From: JAXDBV01 sp034678415
Lineage (GTDB): Bacteria > Bacteroidota > Bacteroidia > Bacteroidales > VadinHA17
Assembly: GCA_034678415.1 (NCBI GenBank)
Contig: JAXDBV010000107.1
Coordinates: 1 to 20,745 of the forward strand
DNA: 20,745 nucleotides
Direction of reading: 5' to 3'
Part shown: in pieces, positions 1 to 7,679 of the stretch
How the letters are laid out: every line of letters begins with the position of its first letter
Position numbering within the stretch: position 1 is the first letter of the stretch
Notes under the pieces: generated by a model
Told to the model about the DNA's origin: nothing
Database searches by the model: none
The model's input: the letters and a program-made list of their open reading frames with translations, nothing else
Made by a program: the position numbers and the translations under genes

Positions 1-447
1 AACCGCTTGCTGGATGATGACCTGCTCGATGGCTGGAGGGCAGGCATAGGCTACCTGCCGCAGGATCCGTTCTTCATTGATGGAACAATCAGGGAGAATC
101 TTACCTGGGACAGCCCCGGTCACATCAGTGACCAGGAAATATGGAAGACACTGAAACAGGTGAACGCTTCCCACCTGGCGAAGCGGTTTGATAACGGGCT
201 GGATACCCGGGTAGTGAATTACCAGTTCGTCTTCTCCGGTGGCGAGTGACAGCGGCTGGCAGTGGTACGGGTGCTGTTGCGTAAACCACACCTCCTCCTC
301 CTCGATGAAGCCACCTCCTCTCTCGATCCCGAGAATGAGAAAATGGTCATGGATACATTGGTGCGTCTGAAAGAGACAGTGACCGTGCTGTTTGTTACAC
401 ACAGAAAATCGCTGATGCCATATTTCGACAAGGTGATCAGGCTGTAG
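1..447 (+). pseudogene. ABC transporter ATP-binding domain, 3' part, interrupted by an in-frame stop
   Basis: This is the C-terminal half of an ABC ATPase domain; the gene begins before the window. In one frame I read a Q-loop segment (YLPQDPFFIDGTIREN), the signature as FSGGE-stop-QRLAVVR, Walker B and D-loop (LLLLDEATSSLD) and the H-loop (VLFVTHRK), ending in TAG at 445-447. The stop is TGA at 247-249, where the family usually has Arg in SGGERQR; one C-to-T change from CGA would explain it. Sequence on both sides is otherwise intact and well conserved, so this is either a recent nonsense mutation or a sequencing error. The Q-loop wording resembles exporter-type ATPases (MsbA, LapB or type I secretion), in which the ATPase follows a membrane domain, but that part is not visible. 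A product ending at 246 would lack Walker B and the H-loop and could not hydrolyse ATP. TGA is an ordinary stop for other genes here, so recoding is unlikely. Confidence 0.85.
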
Positions 448-862
448 TAATACGATATGAGAAGTAACGGTTGGATGTGTAAGCGGCATGCCGGCTACAG
501 ACAATGCATGGATAAGGATTCTCAGACAGGACAAAAAGCACAGGAGAATAGAATATCTCCCTTTCGGATGTAACAAACCTGTTGTTATAAACCTGCCATT
601 CCGTCATTGTTCACGATCCTTTCATCACATGCAGGAATCTTTACGAACAATAGCGGCAGGCAGGTATGTAATCTGTTGATTATCTTCGAGTATTACCAAT
701 TAATCCACCAGCTGATGTTCCGTTGCAGGTTTTTTACACATCGAATGGATATATCCTGCTTTTAATAATTACATAATAACGTCCTTTATTACCTATTTCA
801 TATGTCGTTAATAATATGTATTTTTGAATTCTTGGTGTGTCTCATTAATAATCATCTCAGGC
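448..862. other. Intergenic region, 415 bases, no convincing gene
   Basis: This stretch separates the broken ABC gene from the dehydratase gene. An open frame of 63 codons at 488-679 resembles no protein I know and has a Cys/His/Arg-rich composition typical of non-coding frames. The 3' half is AT-rich and ends in the promoter-like element described at 796-826. I see no tRNA, hairpin terminator or repeat. Confidence 0.5.
796..826 (+). promoter_or_regulatory. Bacteroidota-type promoter for the dehydratase gene
   Basis: TATTTTTG at 819-826 matches the Bacteroidota -7 consensus TAnnTTTG. TTTC at 796-799, 19 bases upstream, is one base off the -33 TTTG element. The expected transcription start is around 832-835. 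That would put the upstream in-frame TTG at 824 inside the promoter and favours the ATG at 863 as the real start, with a leader of about 30 bases. Confidence 0.5.
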
Positions 863-2785
863 ATGTTCTATATTCGTCAATGGTGGCGGGAATCACTGCA
901 TAACAAGATATTGCAGCTTTTCCGGCATTACTCTATCCCGCGATGGACGGTGCTGTTAATGGACACAACCCTTGTTTACCTGGCTTTTATCATTGCTTAC
1001 CTGCTGCGGTATAACCTGGCACCCACTATCTCTGATTTCCGTTTCTCACTCGAGCAGGGACTATTCGTCACGGCAGTATATTTGCTGTTCATTCTTATTT
1101 ACCGGTCATATTCAGGCCTGATACGTCACACCACCATACAGGATATATTCCTTATCGTTATATCAAAGACCAGTTCTCTGGTTTCACTTATACTCCTCAC
1201 CTTGCTGAGCAGGAAATTTGGCCTGTGGGACCTGCTGAATGTGCCGCTTTCCATTCTCCTGATACACTATGTGCTGATCTCAGCCATACTATTTATTATG
1301 AGGATTGTTATTAAGCTTAGCTACGAGTTTCTTCACAATACGTTCGCACAGCGTAAGAATGTATTGATCTTTGGTGCCGGGACCACGGGGATCGTCGTAT
1401 GGCAGGCAATACGGTCGGATTCTAAAAGCAGCTACCGGGTGAGGGGATTTATTGATGACAGCCGCAACCTGCAGAAAAAGAAACTGGGAGGATTATCCGT
1501 TTATAAAGAGGGAATATTGAATAAGCCGTATATAAAAAAGGAAAACATACAGGTGTTGATCCTGGCTGTCAAGGAGATCAAGCCTGCCCGTAAGAAGCAG
1601 ATCATTAACAAGGCCTTGCAGTCGGGGCTTGAGGTGCTCCAGGTTCCTGCTGTTAACCTCTGGATAGACGGCAATCTGAATGTGAGTCAGCTTAAACGGG
1701 TGAATGTGGAGGATCTGCTGGGCAGGGAGCCCATCAGGCTGGATATGAAAATGATTGAGGAAGGGTTGCTTGGTAATACCATCCTTGTCACGGGGGCGGC
1801 CGGCTCTATCGGTTCAGAAATCGCCCGGCAGTTAACGCACTTCAGCACAAAAATGCTGGTGCTTGTAGATCAGGCGGAAACCCCGGTGTTTCAGCTTGGC
1901 AATGAACCGTTGATCAAGGAATGCCGCTCGGCTGTAAAAGTGATCGTGGCGGATATTACAAACAGGGAACGGATGGAACATATCTTCAGAAACTGCCGGC
2001 CTGAGGTGGTATTCCATGCAGCCGCATACAAGCATGTTCCTTTAATGGAATCCAACCCTCATGAGGCTTTTCGTGTAAATGTGGGCGGGACAAAAACCGT
2101 GGCCGAACTGGCCGTCAAATACCGTGTGAAAAAATTTGTCATGATCTCCTCTGATAAAGCCGTCAACCCCTGTAACGTGATGGGCGCATCGAAAAGGATT
2201 TGTGAACTGTATATGCAGTGGATGGCTGAACAGACCAATATACATACCCAGTTTGTCACTACCCGTTTCGGAAATGTCCTGGGATCGAGCGGATCGGTCA
2301 TCCCCCTGTTCACCAAACAGATCGAACAGGGTGGACCGGTAACTGTCACTCATCCCGATGTGGAACGTTTCTTTATGACCATCCCGGAAGCCTGCCAGCT
2401 GGTGCTCGAAGCCGGCTTCATGGGTAAAGGAGGAGAGATATTTGTCTTTGACATGGGATCGTCACTGAAGATCAAAAGCCTTGCCGAACGCATGATCAGA
2501 CTGGCAGGATATGAACCTGGGAAAGACATCAATATAAAGTATATTGGCTTGCGCTCTGGTGAAAAAATGTATGAAGAACTGAATGCCAGCCATGAAGAAA
2601 AACTGGCAACCTATCATCCGCTTATCAATGTCGCAAAAAGCAGGCTGCCTGTTGATGAAAACCTGAATGTATGGGTGGAAGATATCCTTAATTCCCTTTA
2701 CACACTGAGCGAAGAATATCTCATTATGAAGATGAAAGAGCTGGTTCCCGATTACAGGAGCCTCCAGGAGGTTCATCTCAGTTGA
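863..2785 (+). CDS. Membrane-bound nucleotide-sugar 4,6-dehydratase (FlaA1/CapD/PglF family)
   Basis: This is a polysaccharide biosynthesis protein of 640 residues. The N-terminal ~160 residues hold about four hydrophobic helices that anchor it in the inner membrane. Next comes a first Rossmann region (LIFGAGTTG, residues ~168-176), then the catalytic extended-SDR domain with the NAD-binding motif VTGAAGSIGSEIA (~309-321) and the conserved HAAAYKHVPLMESNP. The active-site stretch ISSDKAVNPCNVMGASKR (~428-445) has Met where classical SDRs have Tyr in YxxxK. The same Met is typical of large membrane dehydratases such as PglF, so it is not a defect. The usual reaction is 4,6-dehydration of UDP-GlcNAc, the first step toward QuiNAc, FucNAc or bacillosamine-type sugars for capsule, O-antigen or glycoprotein glycans; substrate is inferred from family. 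I chose ATG 863 over an in-frame TTG at 824 because that TTG lies in the -7 box. No glycosyltransferase cluster is visible here. Confidence 0.92.
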   Translation: MFYIRQWWRESLHNKILQLFRHYSIPRWTVLLMDTTLVYLAFIIAYLLRYNLAPTISDFRFSLEQGLFVTAVYLLFILIYRSYSGLIRHTTIQDIFLIVISKTSSLVSLILLTLLSRKFGLWDLLNVPLSILLIHYVLISAILFIMRIVIKLSYEFLHNTFAQRKNVLIFGAGTTGIVVWQAIRSDSKSSYRVRGFIDDSRNLQKKKLGGLSVYKEGILNKPYIKKENIQVLILAVKEIKPARKKQIINKALQSGLEVLQVPAVNLWIDGNLNVSQLKRVNVEDLLGREPIRLDMKMIEEGLLGNTILVTGAAGSIGSEIARQLTHFSTKMLVLVDQAETPVFQLGNEPLIKECRSAVKVIVADITNRERMEHIFRNCRPEVVFHAAAYKHVPLMESNPHEAFRVNVGGTKTVAELAVKYRVKKFVMISSDKAVNPCNVMGASKRICELYMQWMAEQTNIHTQFVTTRFGNVLGSSGSVIPLFTKQIEQGGPVTVTHPDVERFFMTIPEACQLVLEAGFMGKGGEIFVFDMGSSLKIKSLAERMIRLAGYEPGKDINIKYIGLRSGEKMYEELNASHEEKLATYHPLINVAKSRLPVDENLNVWVEDILNSLYTLSEEYLIMKMKELVPDYRSLQEVHLS

Positions 2786-3119
2786 TGATCCCGGGAAACG
2801 GCAGCGCCGCACAATGTACATGTCGTGAAGATAATATGAGAAAGCCCGGAAATAACTGATTATAATTTTATTGCTCACTCCGGCTCAACTCTTGTCCAAC
2901 GCTCAGTATTATCATGGATAATATTTTATTATCTTGCAACATAATCAGGGGAGTACTGATGACACGGGCAACGTGGAGGATTTAAGATGCCTGTTCCATG
3001 GTTCCAGAATATTTTTAAGCGCGTTCCCCGTGACCGGTGTCTCCTTAACGCCGCTTGTTTACCCGGGAAGGCATTGGATAAAAAAACAGGATTATAAGCA
3101 TCATACATAGGGCTTCATC
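2786..3119. other. Intergenic region, 334 bases, one small candidate ORF
   Basis: I see no RNA gene or clear terminator between the dehydratase gene and the small envelope gene. The only candidate is a 36-codon frame (2987-3097) listed separately. Promoter-like elements are weak: TATCTTGC at 2930-2937 is one T short of the Bacteroidota -7 box and lacks a well-placed TTG. Confidence 0.45.
2987..3097 (+). CDS. Possible 36-residue small ORF, unknown
   Basis: ATG at 2987 is preceded, with a 6-base gap, by GGAGGA (2975-2980), an unusually good Shine-Dalgarno sequence for this phylum. The frame ends at TAA 3095-3097, just 22 bases before the next gene. The peptide begins MPVPWFQNIFKRVPRD and is basic, with no signal peptide or known motif. 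It could be a real small protein, a leader peptide for the downstream gene, or chance. The ribosome-site match is the only support. Confidence 0.15.
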   Translation: MPVPWFQNIFKRVPRDRCLLNAACLPGKALDKKTGL

Positions 3120-3692
3120 ATGAAAAAAATCAGTGTCCTGGCAATATTTTTTATCCTGGCGGTTTTCTGTGCCCATGGGCAGATGGGCAAGAAAAAACCA
3201 GTCATCACTGTAACATATGAGCCAGGTTATGTGAATATTATCGAAATGGGCCCGGGCCTGGGATTATTAGATGTCGAAGCTGATTATTCCCGGTATGTCT
3301 TCAGCCTGACATCCGTCAACGGATATCTTATCAACAAGACCTTCCTGACCGGCATCGGTGCCGGATTGAATATCTACAACGGGGGGGTCATGATACCTCT
3401 GTTTGTTGATATACGGTACACCCTTAAAAACGGGGTGTATGAACCGTTTATTCTAATGGACCAGGGACTACTCCTTAGCGTGAATGATATGGCTAATAAC
3501 ACCGCGCTGTTCGTAAATCCGGGCATCGGCTTTCGCACGGTACTGTCAGGAAGGATGGCATTTTACGTTAATACCGGGCTGATGGTGGAAATGAGCCCGG
3601 GAATAGGCAGGTCATCCTTCCTTACCGTCAGGGTTGGATTCATGCTTTCACGCAAATATATTCTGAGAAGTCCGAAAATGCCGGTGTTTTAG
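3120..3692 (+). CDS. Secreted beta-barrel-like envelope protein, paralog of the next gene
   Basis: The protein has 190 residues. A signal peptide (MKKISVLAIF..., residues 1-20, likely cleaved after AHG) sends it out of the cytoplasm. The rest alternates hydrophobic and polar residues with glycine-aromatic turns, as expected for a small outer-membrane barrel of about eight strands; it ends in Phe, as many outer-membrane proteins do. Residues ~54-179 align with the C-terminal domain of the gene at 4089-5102: for example NGGVMIPLFVDIRYT against NGGVMLPLYFDFRYT, and LFVNPGIGF against LFINPGIGI. By hand count about 50 of 125 aligned positions are identical. I do not recognise a named family or function; 'outer-membrane beta-barrel domain protein' is as far as the sequence goes. 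The start ATG follows a weak ribosome site. Confidence 0.8.
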   Translation: MKKISVLAIFFILAVFCAHGQMGKKKPVITVTYEPGYVNIIEMGPGLGLLDVEADYSRYVFSLTSVNGYLINKTFLTGIGAGLNIYNGGVMIPLFVDIRYTLKNGVYEPFILMDQGLLLSVNDMANNTALFVNPGIGFRTVLSGRMAFYVNTGLMVEMSPGIGRSSFLTVRVGFMLSRKYILRSPKMPVF

Positions 3693-4088
3693 ATAATCAG
3701 CGTGAATAGACAGGAAGACACACCGTAATTTCATGATTGTAACCATCAGCCGGGGAAAACAAAAGAATGGTTGGGAACCGGCATATCTGCTGGTTTTGGT
3801 ACACTCAATGCTCTGCATACAACATACTTCCCAGTGATGCATTGCGTCAGGCTGGCGGCGTTCCGGTCGATGTGACGGATCCCGGACAACGGATTATGAC
3901 AGTTTTTTTCAGTTCACAGAGATATTTTTGCCGGAACGGATATCACCGGAGTAATTCACCATTCTAAACCCCGCAACACGTACAATTCGGAAAAAGATTC
4001 ATCATTTTAACTTTTATATCTTTAATTTGGATTTTTCGCAAATTATTGTATATTACGTGCAAATGTTGATCAAAACTATTAAATCATC
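3693..4088. other. Intergenic region, 396 bases, between the two paralogs
   Basis: I see no gene I can support. A 66-codon frame at 3767-3967 is rich in Cys, Trp and Ser, has no homology I recognise and is probably non-coding. The last 100 bases are AT-rich, as expected for a promoter, with near matches to the Bacteroidota -7 box (TAATTTGG around 4023) but no full match. The long spacing suggests that the two paralogs have separate promoters. Confidence 0.45.
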
Positions 4089-5102
4089 ATGTCAGCTGAG
4101 AACGAAAATGAAAATGAAAAGGAAAGGAAGCTGGTTCCTTTCCTTTGGTTTGGTGGTATCCTTTTAACAGGAGCATTATTGACATTTATAATTCTGTACT
4201 GCCGGCAGGGTAAAATGACAAATGAGGCAAGAGCACAGCTGGCAGAAATAGAAGCTGCTCTCACAGGTGAGCGTGATTCGCTGGCATACGAACTAAGCAT
4301 GTTGTCGAAGGACTATGATACAATTCGTACCGATTTCAGTAACCTGCAGTCCGAGTTCAGGCAACTGACCGATAAGAACAAACAACTGGCAGCGAGTAAT
4401 ATAGCCAATGCGAGGGAGGCAAAAAAATTCAGGGATGAGAATGCATCCCTGAGTCAGTCGCTTGCCGGGAAACAAGCAACCATCGAGGCACTGGAACAGG
4501 AGATAGGATTATTACATGCGCAGCTTGACAACGTGGAAAAGGAGAAGGAAGCGTCAGACATGGCGAATGCGTCGCTGGCCAGGAACCTGGAAGAGAAGGC
4601 GGCTCAGATGAAGGCAGATTCCATCAAAAAAGCTGAGGAGCTTGCCGTGGTACCTCCCAAAGAATCGGGTTTTACAAACATCACGGAACTTGCCGGCGCT
4701 GTTGGATTAGTTAGAACAGATGTGCCTTACTCGAAATACTATTTCGGGATAACAAATGTGTTCGGATACGATATCAACCGGCACTTCCTTGCCGGCCTCG
4801 GGCTGGGGGTATATTCCTTTAACGGGGGCGTTATGCTGCCGTTATATTTTGATTTCAGGTATACCTTCAACGACAGGGCATTCACTCCTTACCTGTTCGG
4901 GGACGGCGGGGTGCTCTTCAATATGGACCAGTTCGATGCGTCATGCCTGTTCATTAATCCAGGGATAGGCATAAAACACAGGCTGAACGATAAGCTGGCC
5001 CTCAATTTCGGCACAGGCCTGTTCACGCAGATGAGCCCCGTCATTGACAGGTCATCCTTCATTAGTTTTAAGCTGGGACTGACCTTCAAAGGAAAGAGGT
5101 AA
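4089..5102 (+). CDS. Membrane-anchored coiled-coil protein with C-terminal barrel-like domain
   Basis: This 337-residue protein has three parts. Residues 1-14 are short, charged and Glu/Asn-rich (MSAENENENEKERK). Residues 15-38 form one hydrophobic helix that looks like an uncleaved anchor. Residues ~43-186 form a long charged helix with heptad-like spacing and no proline, bounded by Pro189-Pro190. Residues ~194-337 repeat the barrel-like domain of the gene at 3120-3692 (see YSKYYFGITNVFGY, NGGVMLPLYFDFRYT, MSPVIDRSSF). Cys38 is not in a lipobox because the preceding residue is Tyr. If the barrel sits in the outer membrane and the helix in the inner membrane, the coiled coil (about 144 residues, near 21 nm if continuous) would bridge the periplasm; this is inference. 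Alternatively the barrel-like domain is a soluble periplasmic beta domain. I know no named family for this architecture. Confidence 0.82.
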   Translation: MSAENENENEKERKLVPFLWFGGILLTGALLTFIILYCRQGKMTNEARAQLAEIEAALTGERDSLAYELSMLSKDYDTIRTDFSNLQSEFRQLTDKNKQLAASNIANAREAKKFRDENASLSQSLAGKQATIEALEQEIGLLHAQLDNVEKEKEASDMANASLARNLEEKAAQMKADSIKKAEELAVVPPKESGFTNITELAGAVGLVRTDVPYSKYYFGITNVFGYDINRHFLAGLGLGVYSFNGGVMLPLYFDFRYTFNDRAFTPYLFGDGGVLFNMDQFDASCLFINPGIGIKHRLNDKLALNFGTGLFTQMSPVIDRSSFISFKLGLTFKGKR

Positions 5103-5328
5103 GCAACGGATCAGATGCTGTCCTTCCTCCGGAAAACACAAAAAAACTCATCGGTACTCTTTCATCATACCGGGACGTATACCCAAAATGATGCTTCTTT
5201 AGCGTGCTCATCCTTCATCATTCATTATAAATGATCCCGGAATGGTGCTGAAGCGGAGGAACATACCGGAGTAAGCCATGTGGCCAGGGTGATTCCGGAA
5301 GAACCGGTTCCTGGTTGTTTATGCGGTA

Positions 5329-5784
5329 TCAGAACACGTCCAGTATGGTGAATTCATTATTATTGCACCTGAACTTGTCGCCCTTCTTTTTCCCTTCCAT
5401 GGCCTTGTAGATAGGCACCAGGGGCGAGATAGCAAAGAATTCCTGGCCGTCGAGCGAGAATTTCCCCATCCCTATTGAAACAAACATCTTCTGTTTGTTG
5501 GTGATCACCACCGAGCCAAACTGAACAGCATCATGCAGATCACCAGGATCAATCCTTTCAAGAACGATCCTTTCCTCAATAATCTTCTGAAGCTGTTTGG
5601 CAAACATATCTCTTTTCTGCAGGAGCTGTGTACGGTAGGAGTCATATAGATCCTGGGTCTGCTCCGATTCGTTTGCAGTCTCCTGGGCCTCCTTCATGAT
5701 CTCCCGGTTATGCTCTTCGAGCCTGATCTGCTCAGTCAGGCATGCCTCCAGTATTTTCTTTTTATATGTCAGTTTGTCATCCAT
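5329..5784 (-). CDS. GreA/GreB-like transcription factor (coiled coil plus FKBP-like C domain)
   Basis: The protein has 151 residues. Residues ~8-78 are a charged helical hairpin with an acidic and amide-rich middle (KEAQETANESEQTQD). Residues ~85-151 resemble the GreA/GreB C-terminal domain: VQFGSVVITN, then ISPLVPIYKAMEGKKKGDKF and a final EFTILDVF, parallel to the Gre pattern of SP..-A-..GK-.GD. Gre factors bind in the RNA polymerase secondary channel and stimulate cleavage of backtracked RNA through acidic residues at the hairpin tip. Proteins of this shape are common in Bacteroidota besides canonical GreA, and their exact role is unsettled. This one may modulate polymerase without cleaving RNA. 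It is divergent from the dipeptidase gene, with 169 bases between the starts, and convergent with the coiled-coil/barrel gene. Confidence 0.72.
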   Translation of the reverse strand: MDDKLTYKKKILEACLTEQIRLEEHNREIMKEAQETANESEQTQDLYDSYRTQLLQKRDMFAKQLQKIIEERIVLERIDPGDLHDAVQFGSVVITNKQKMFVSIGMGKFSLDGQEFFAISPLVPIYKAMEGKKKGDKFRCNNNEFTILDVF

Positions 5785-5840
5785 GCGCTTCTGTCTTGTA
5801 CCCGTTCCCTGTTCCTATTCTTATTAAAAACAAAAAATCG

Positions 5841-5861
5841 GATAAAATACCCGGTTTTATC
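5841..5861. repeat. Short inverted repeat in a divergent intergenic region
   Basis: GATAAAA (5841-5847) pairs with TTTTATC (5855-5861) across a 7-base spacer, TACCCGG. It lies between the divergent GreA-like and dipeptidase genes, 57 bases upstream of the former. It could be an operator, or a chance match in AT-rich DNA. Confidence 0.25.
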
Positions 5862-5953
5862 TTACGATTAATTGGGGAATAAATGCTTACTTAAAAGCGA
5901 TTTCTTTATTTTAGAATACTAAGATTGCTAAAAATAATAAATATATATTAAAA

Positions 5954-7570
5954 ATGAAAAAAATACTTCAACATTATCATGTTTGTACGTATATATCCGG
6001 TTTTTTGTTCTTTTTCAGTCTTTCGGGGCAGGTACCTGATATGCCTGACTGGCAAGGTGGGGTGCCCGACGGGTGCACTTCTGTCACTGTCGGCAGGCTT
6101 GCCACGGCGGATGGATCGGTGATCACCTCTCACACCGATGACAGCCACCGTACCCGCTCTGAAATTCTTATCCGTCAGGCGATGGACCATAAAAAAGGCT
6201 CGTATGTCATCATGTACCGCCGGGTAGCCGATGATACTCACGCCATGCCCATGTACCGTAACGATTCGATAGGTGTCATCCCGCAGGTACCGCATACATA
6301 CGGGTATATCAACAGTGCCTATCCCTGCCTGAATGAACACCAGCTGGCGATCGGGGAATCAACCTTCGGGGGGCGTCCTGAACTGCAGTCGGATGTGGGG
6401 CTGATCGACTGCCAGCGCCTCTGCCAGCTGATGCTGGAACGGTGCACCACGGCACGGCAGGCCATAAGAACCGCGGGGGAGCTCACCGCACAATACGGAT
6501 GGAACGACGCCGGTGAAGCGCTCACCATAGCCGATAAAAAAGAGGTGTGGCACCTGGAGATCGTTGGCCCCGGTAAGGGGAAGACAGGATCCATATGGGT
6601 TGCACAACGCGTCCCCGATGATCATGTTGGAGTGAATGCCAATGCAAGTACCATCAGGGAGATAGACCTGGATAATCCGGACTATTTCATGGCCTCACCC
6701 AATATATTTTCCGTGGCAAAAGAGAATGGGTGGTGGGATGAGAAAGACGGCCCTTTCCGTTTCTGTTATGCCTATGCACCTGAAAGCCGTACCTCAATGG
6801 CCGCGCGACGCCGCGAATGGCGGGTATTCGACTTGCTGGCTCCCTCCCTCAAACTCGATCCTAATGCTGAGAACTACCCTTTCTCCGTCAAACCCGACAC
6901 CCTCGTTACCCTGCAGATGCTGGTAAGGGTTTTTAAGGATTATTACGAGGGCACTGAGTTCGACATGACAAAGGACATGGTGGTGGCGGATGAAAAAGGC
7001 ATGATGGTTAAATCGCCGCTGGCCAATCCTCATATGCCGTATGATATGAACAAACTGTTCAGGATCAACGGCGGGTGGGGCTGGTTAGGTGAACGAACCA
7101 TCGCCCGGTGGTATACCATGTATGCCACAATCATCCAGTGTCGCAACTGGCTGCCTGACGAGATCGGTGGTGTAGCATGGCTGGCCGTGGATAACGTGGC
7201 ATCCTCCATCTATATCCCTGTCTATGGTTGTGTCACCGATCTTCCCGTATCATACAAAACCCCCGGCCGGCCGAATGGCTATACCACCGAATCAGCCTGG
7301 TGGGCCTTTAACCGGCTGGGTACCCTCGCCGCACAGCGATGGGGTGACATGCACAAAGACCTCGATGCAGTATGGATACCATGGCAAAATGAATTGTTTG
7401 AACGGCAAGCGGCCGTGGAGAAAAAAGCACAGGAACTGTTCATTCCCGGAAAACCGGCCAAAACAATTGAATACCTCACCAATTATACCATCTACTGGGG
7501 AGAAAAAGTGGTGAAGAAAGCCTGGGAATTGGGCGACTTCCTGTGGACAAAGTATGATGAGCTGTTTTAA
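5954..7570 (+). CDS. Secreted dipeptidase, peptidase family C69 (PepD-like)
   Basis: This 538-residue protein is an Ntn-hydrolase-fold peptidase that releases amino acids from small peptides. An N-terminal hydrophobic segment (~12-25) is probably a signal peptide, so it acts in the periplasm or outside. The family start motif appears as DGCTSVTVGRLATADGSVI, which makes Cys41 the likely nucleophile. It normally becomes the N-terminus of the active enzyme after the preceding residues are removed, leaving a short propeptide (about residues 26-40) to cleave. Other family hallmarks are NEHQLAIGESTFGGR (~109-123), GEALTIADKKEVWHLEIVG (~187-205), and the GVNANASTIREID segment. Length and layout match full-length relatives. 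The VanZ-like gene starts 109 bases downstream on the same strand and may be cotranscribed, with no functional link apparent. Confidence 0.92.
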   Translation: MKKILQHYHVCTYISGFLFFFSLSGQVPDMPDWQGGVPDGCTSVTVGRLATADGSVITSHTDDSHRTRSEILIRQAMDHKKGSYVIMYRRVADDTHAMPMYRNDSIGVIPQVPHTYGYINSAYPCLNEHQLAIGESTFGGRPELQSDVGLIDCQRLCQLMLERCTTARQAIRTAGELTAQYGWNDAGEALTIADKKEVWHLEIVGPGKGKTGSIWVAQRVPDDHVGVNANASTIREIDLDNPDYFMASPNIFSVAKENGWWDEKDGPFRFCYAYAPESRTSMAARRREWRVFDLLAPSLKLDPNAENYPFSVKPDTLVTLQMLVRVFKDYYEGTEFDMTKDMVVADEKGMMVKSPLANPHMPYDMNKLFRINGGWGWLGERTIARWYTMYATIIQCRNWLPDEIGGVAWLAVDNVASSIYIPVYGCVTDLPVSYKTPGRPNGYTTESAWWAFNRLGTLAAQRWGDMHKDLDAVWIPWQNELFERQAAVEKKAQELFIPGKPAKTIEYLTNYTIYWGEKVVKKAWELGDFLWTKYDELF

Positions 7571-7679
7571 CCGGCACCGCAAACAGTGCAAACCGCAGGG
7601 ACGGATTTTTATATAATCTCCGGCAAGAAACCTTAGTCAATAATGGATTCACTCTTACAACATACCGGGTAACGTGAAT

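Noticed and set aside
247..249. Recoding of TGA (selenocysteine or altered code) in the ABC gene
   Set aside because: Other genes here end in TGA (for example at 2783-2785, 11314-11316, 13972-13974). No selenocysteine hairpin is evident, and ABC signatures do not use selenocysteine.
488..679. 63-codon open frame after the ABC gene
   Set aside because: No family resemblance, Cys/His/Arg-rich composition, no ribosome site or promoter.
2151..2200. Inactivated dehydratase because Tyr of YxxxK is replaced by Met
   Set aside because: Met at this position is normal in the large membrane-bound PglF/CapD-type dehydratases.
4197..4205. Lipoprotein signal at Cys38 of the coiled-coil protein
   Set aside because: The residues before Cys are Ile-Leu-Tyr; a lipobox needs Gly, Ala or Ser directly before Cys.
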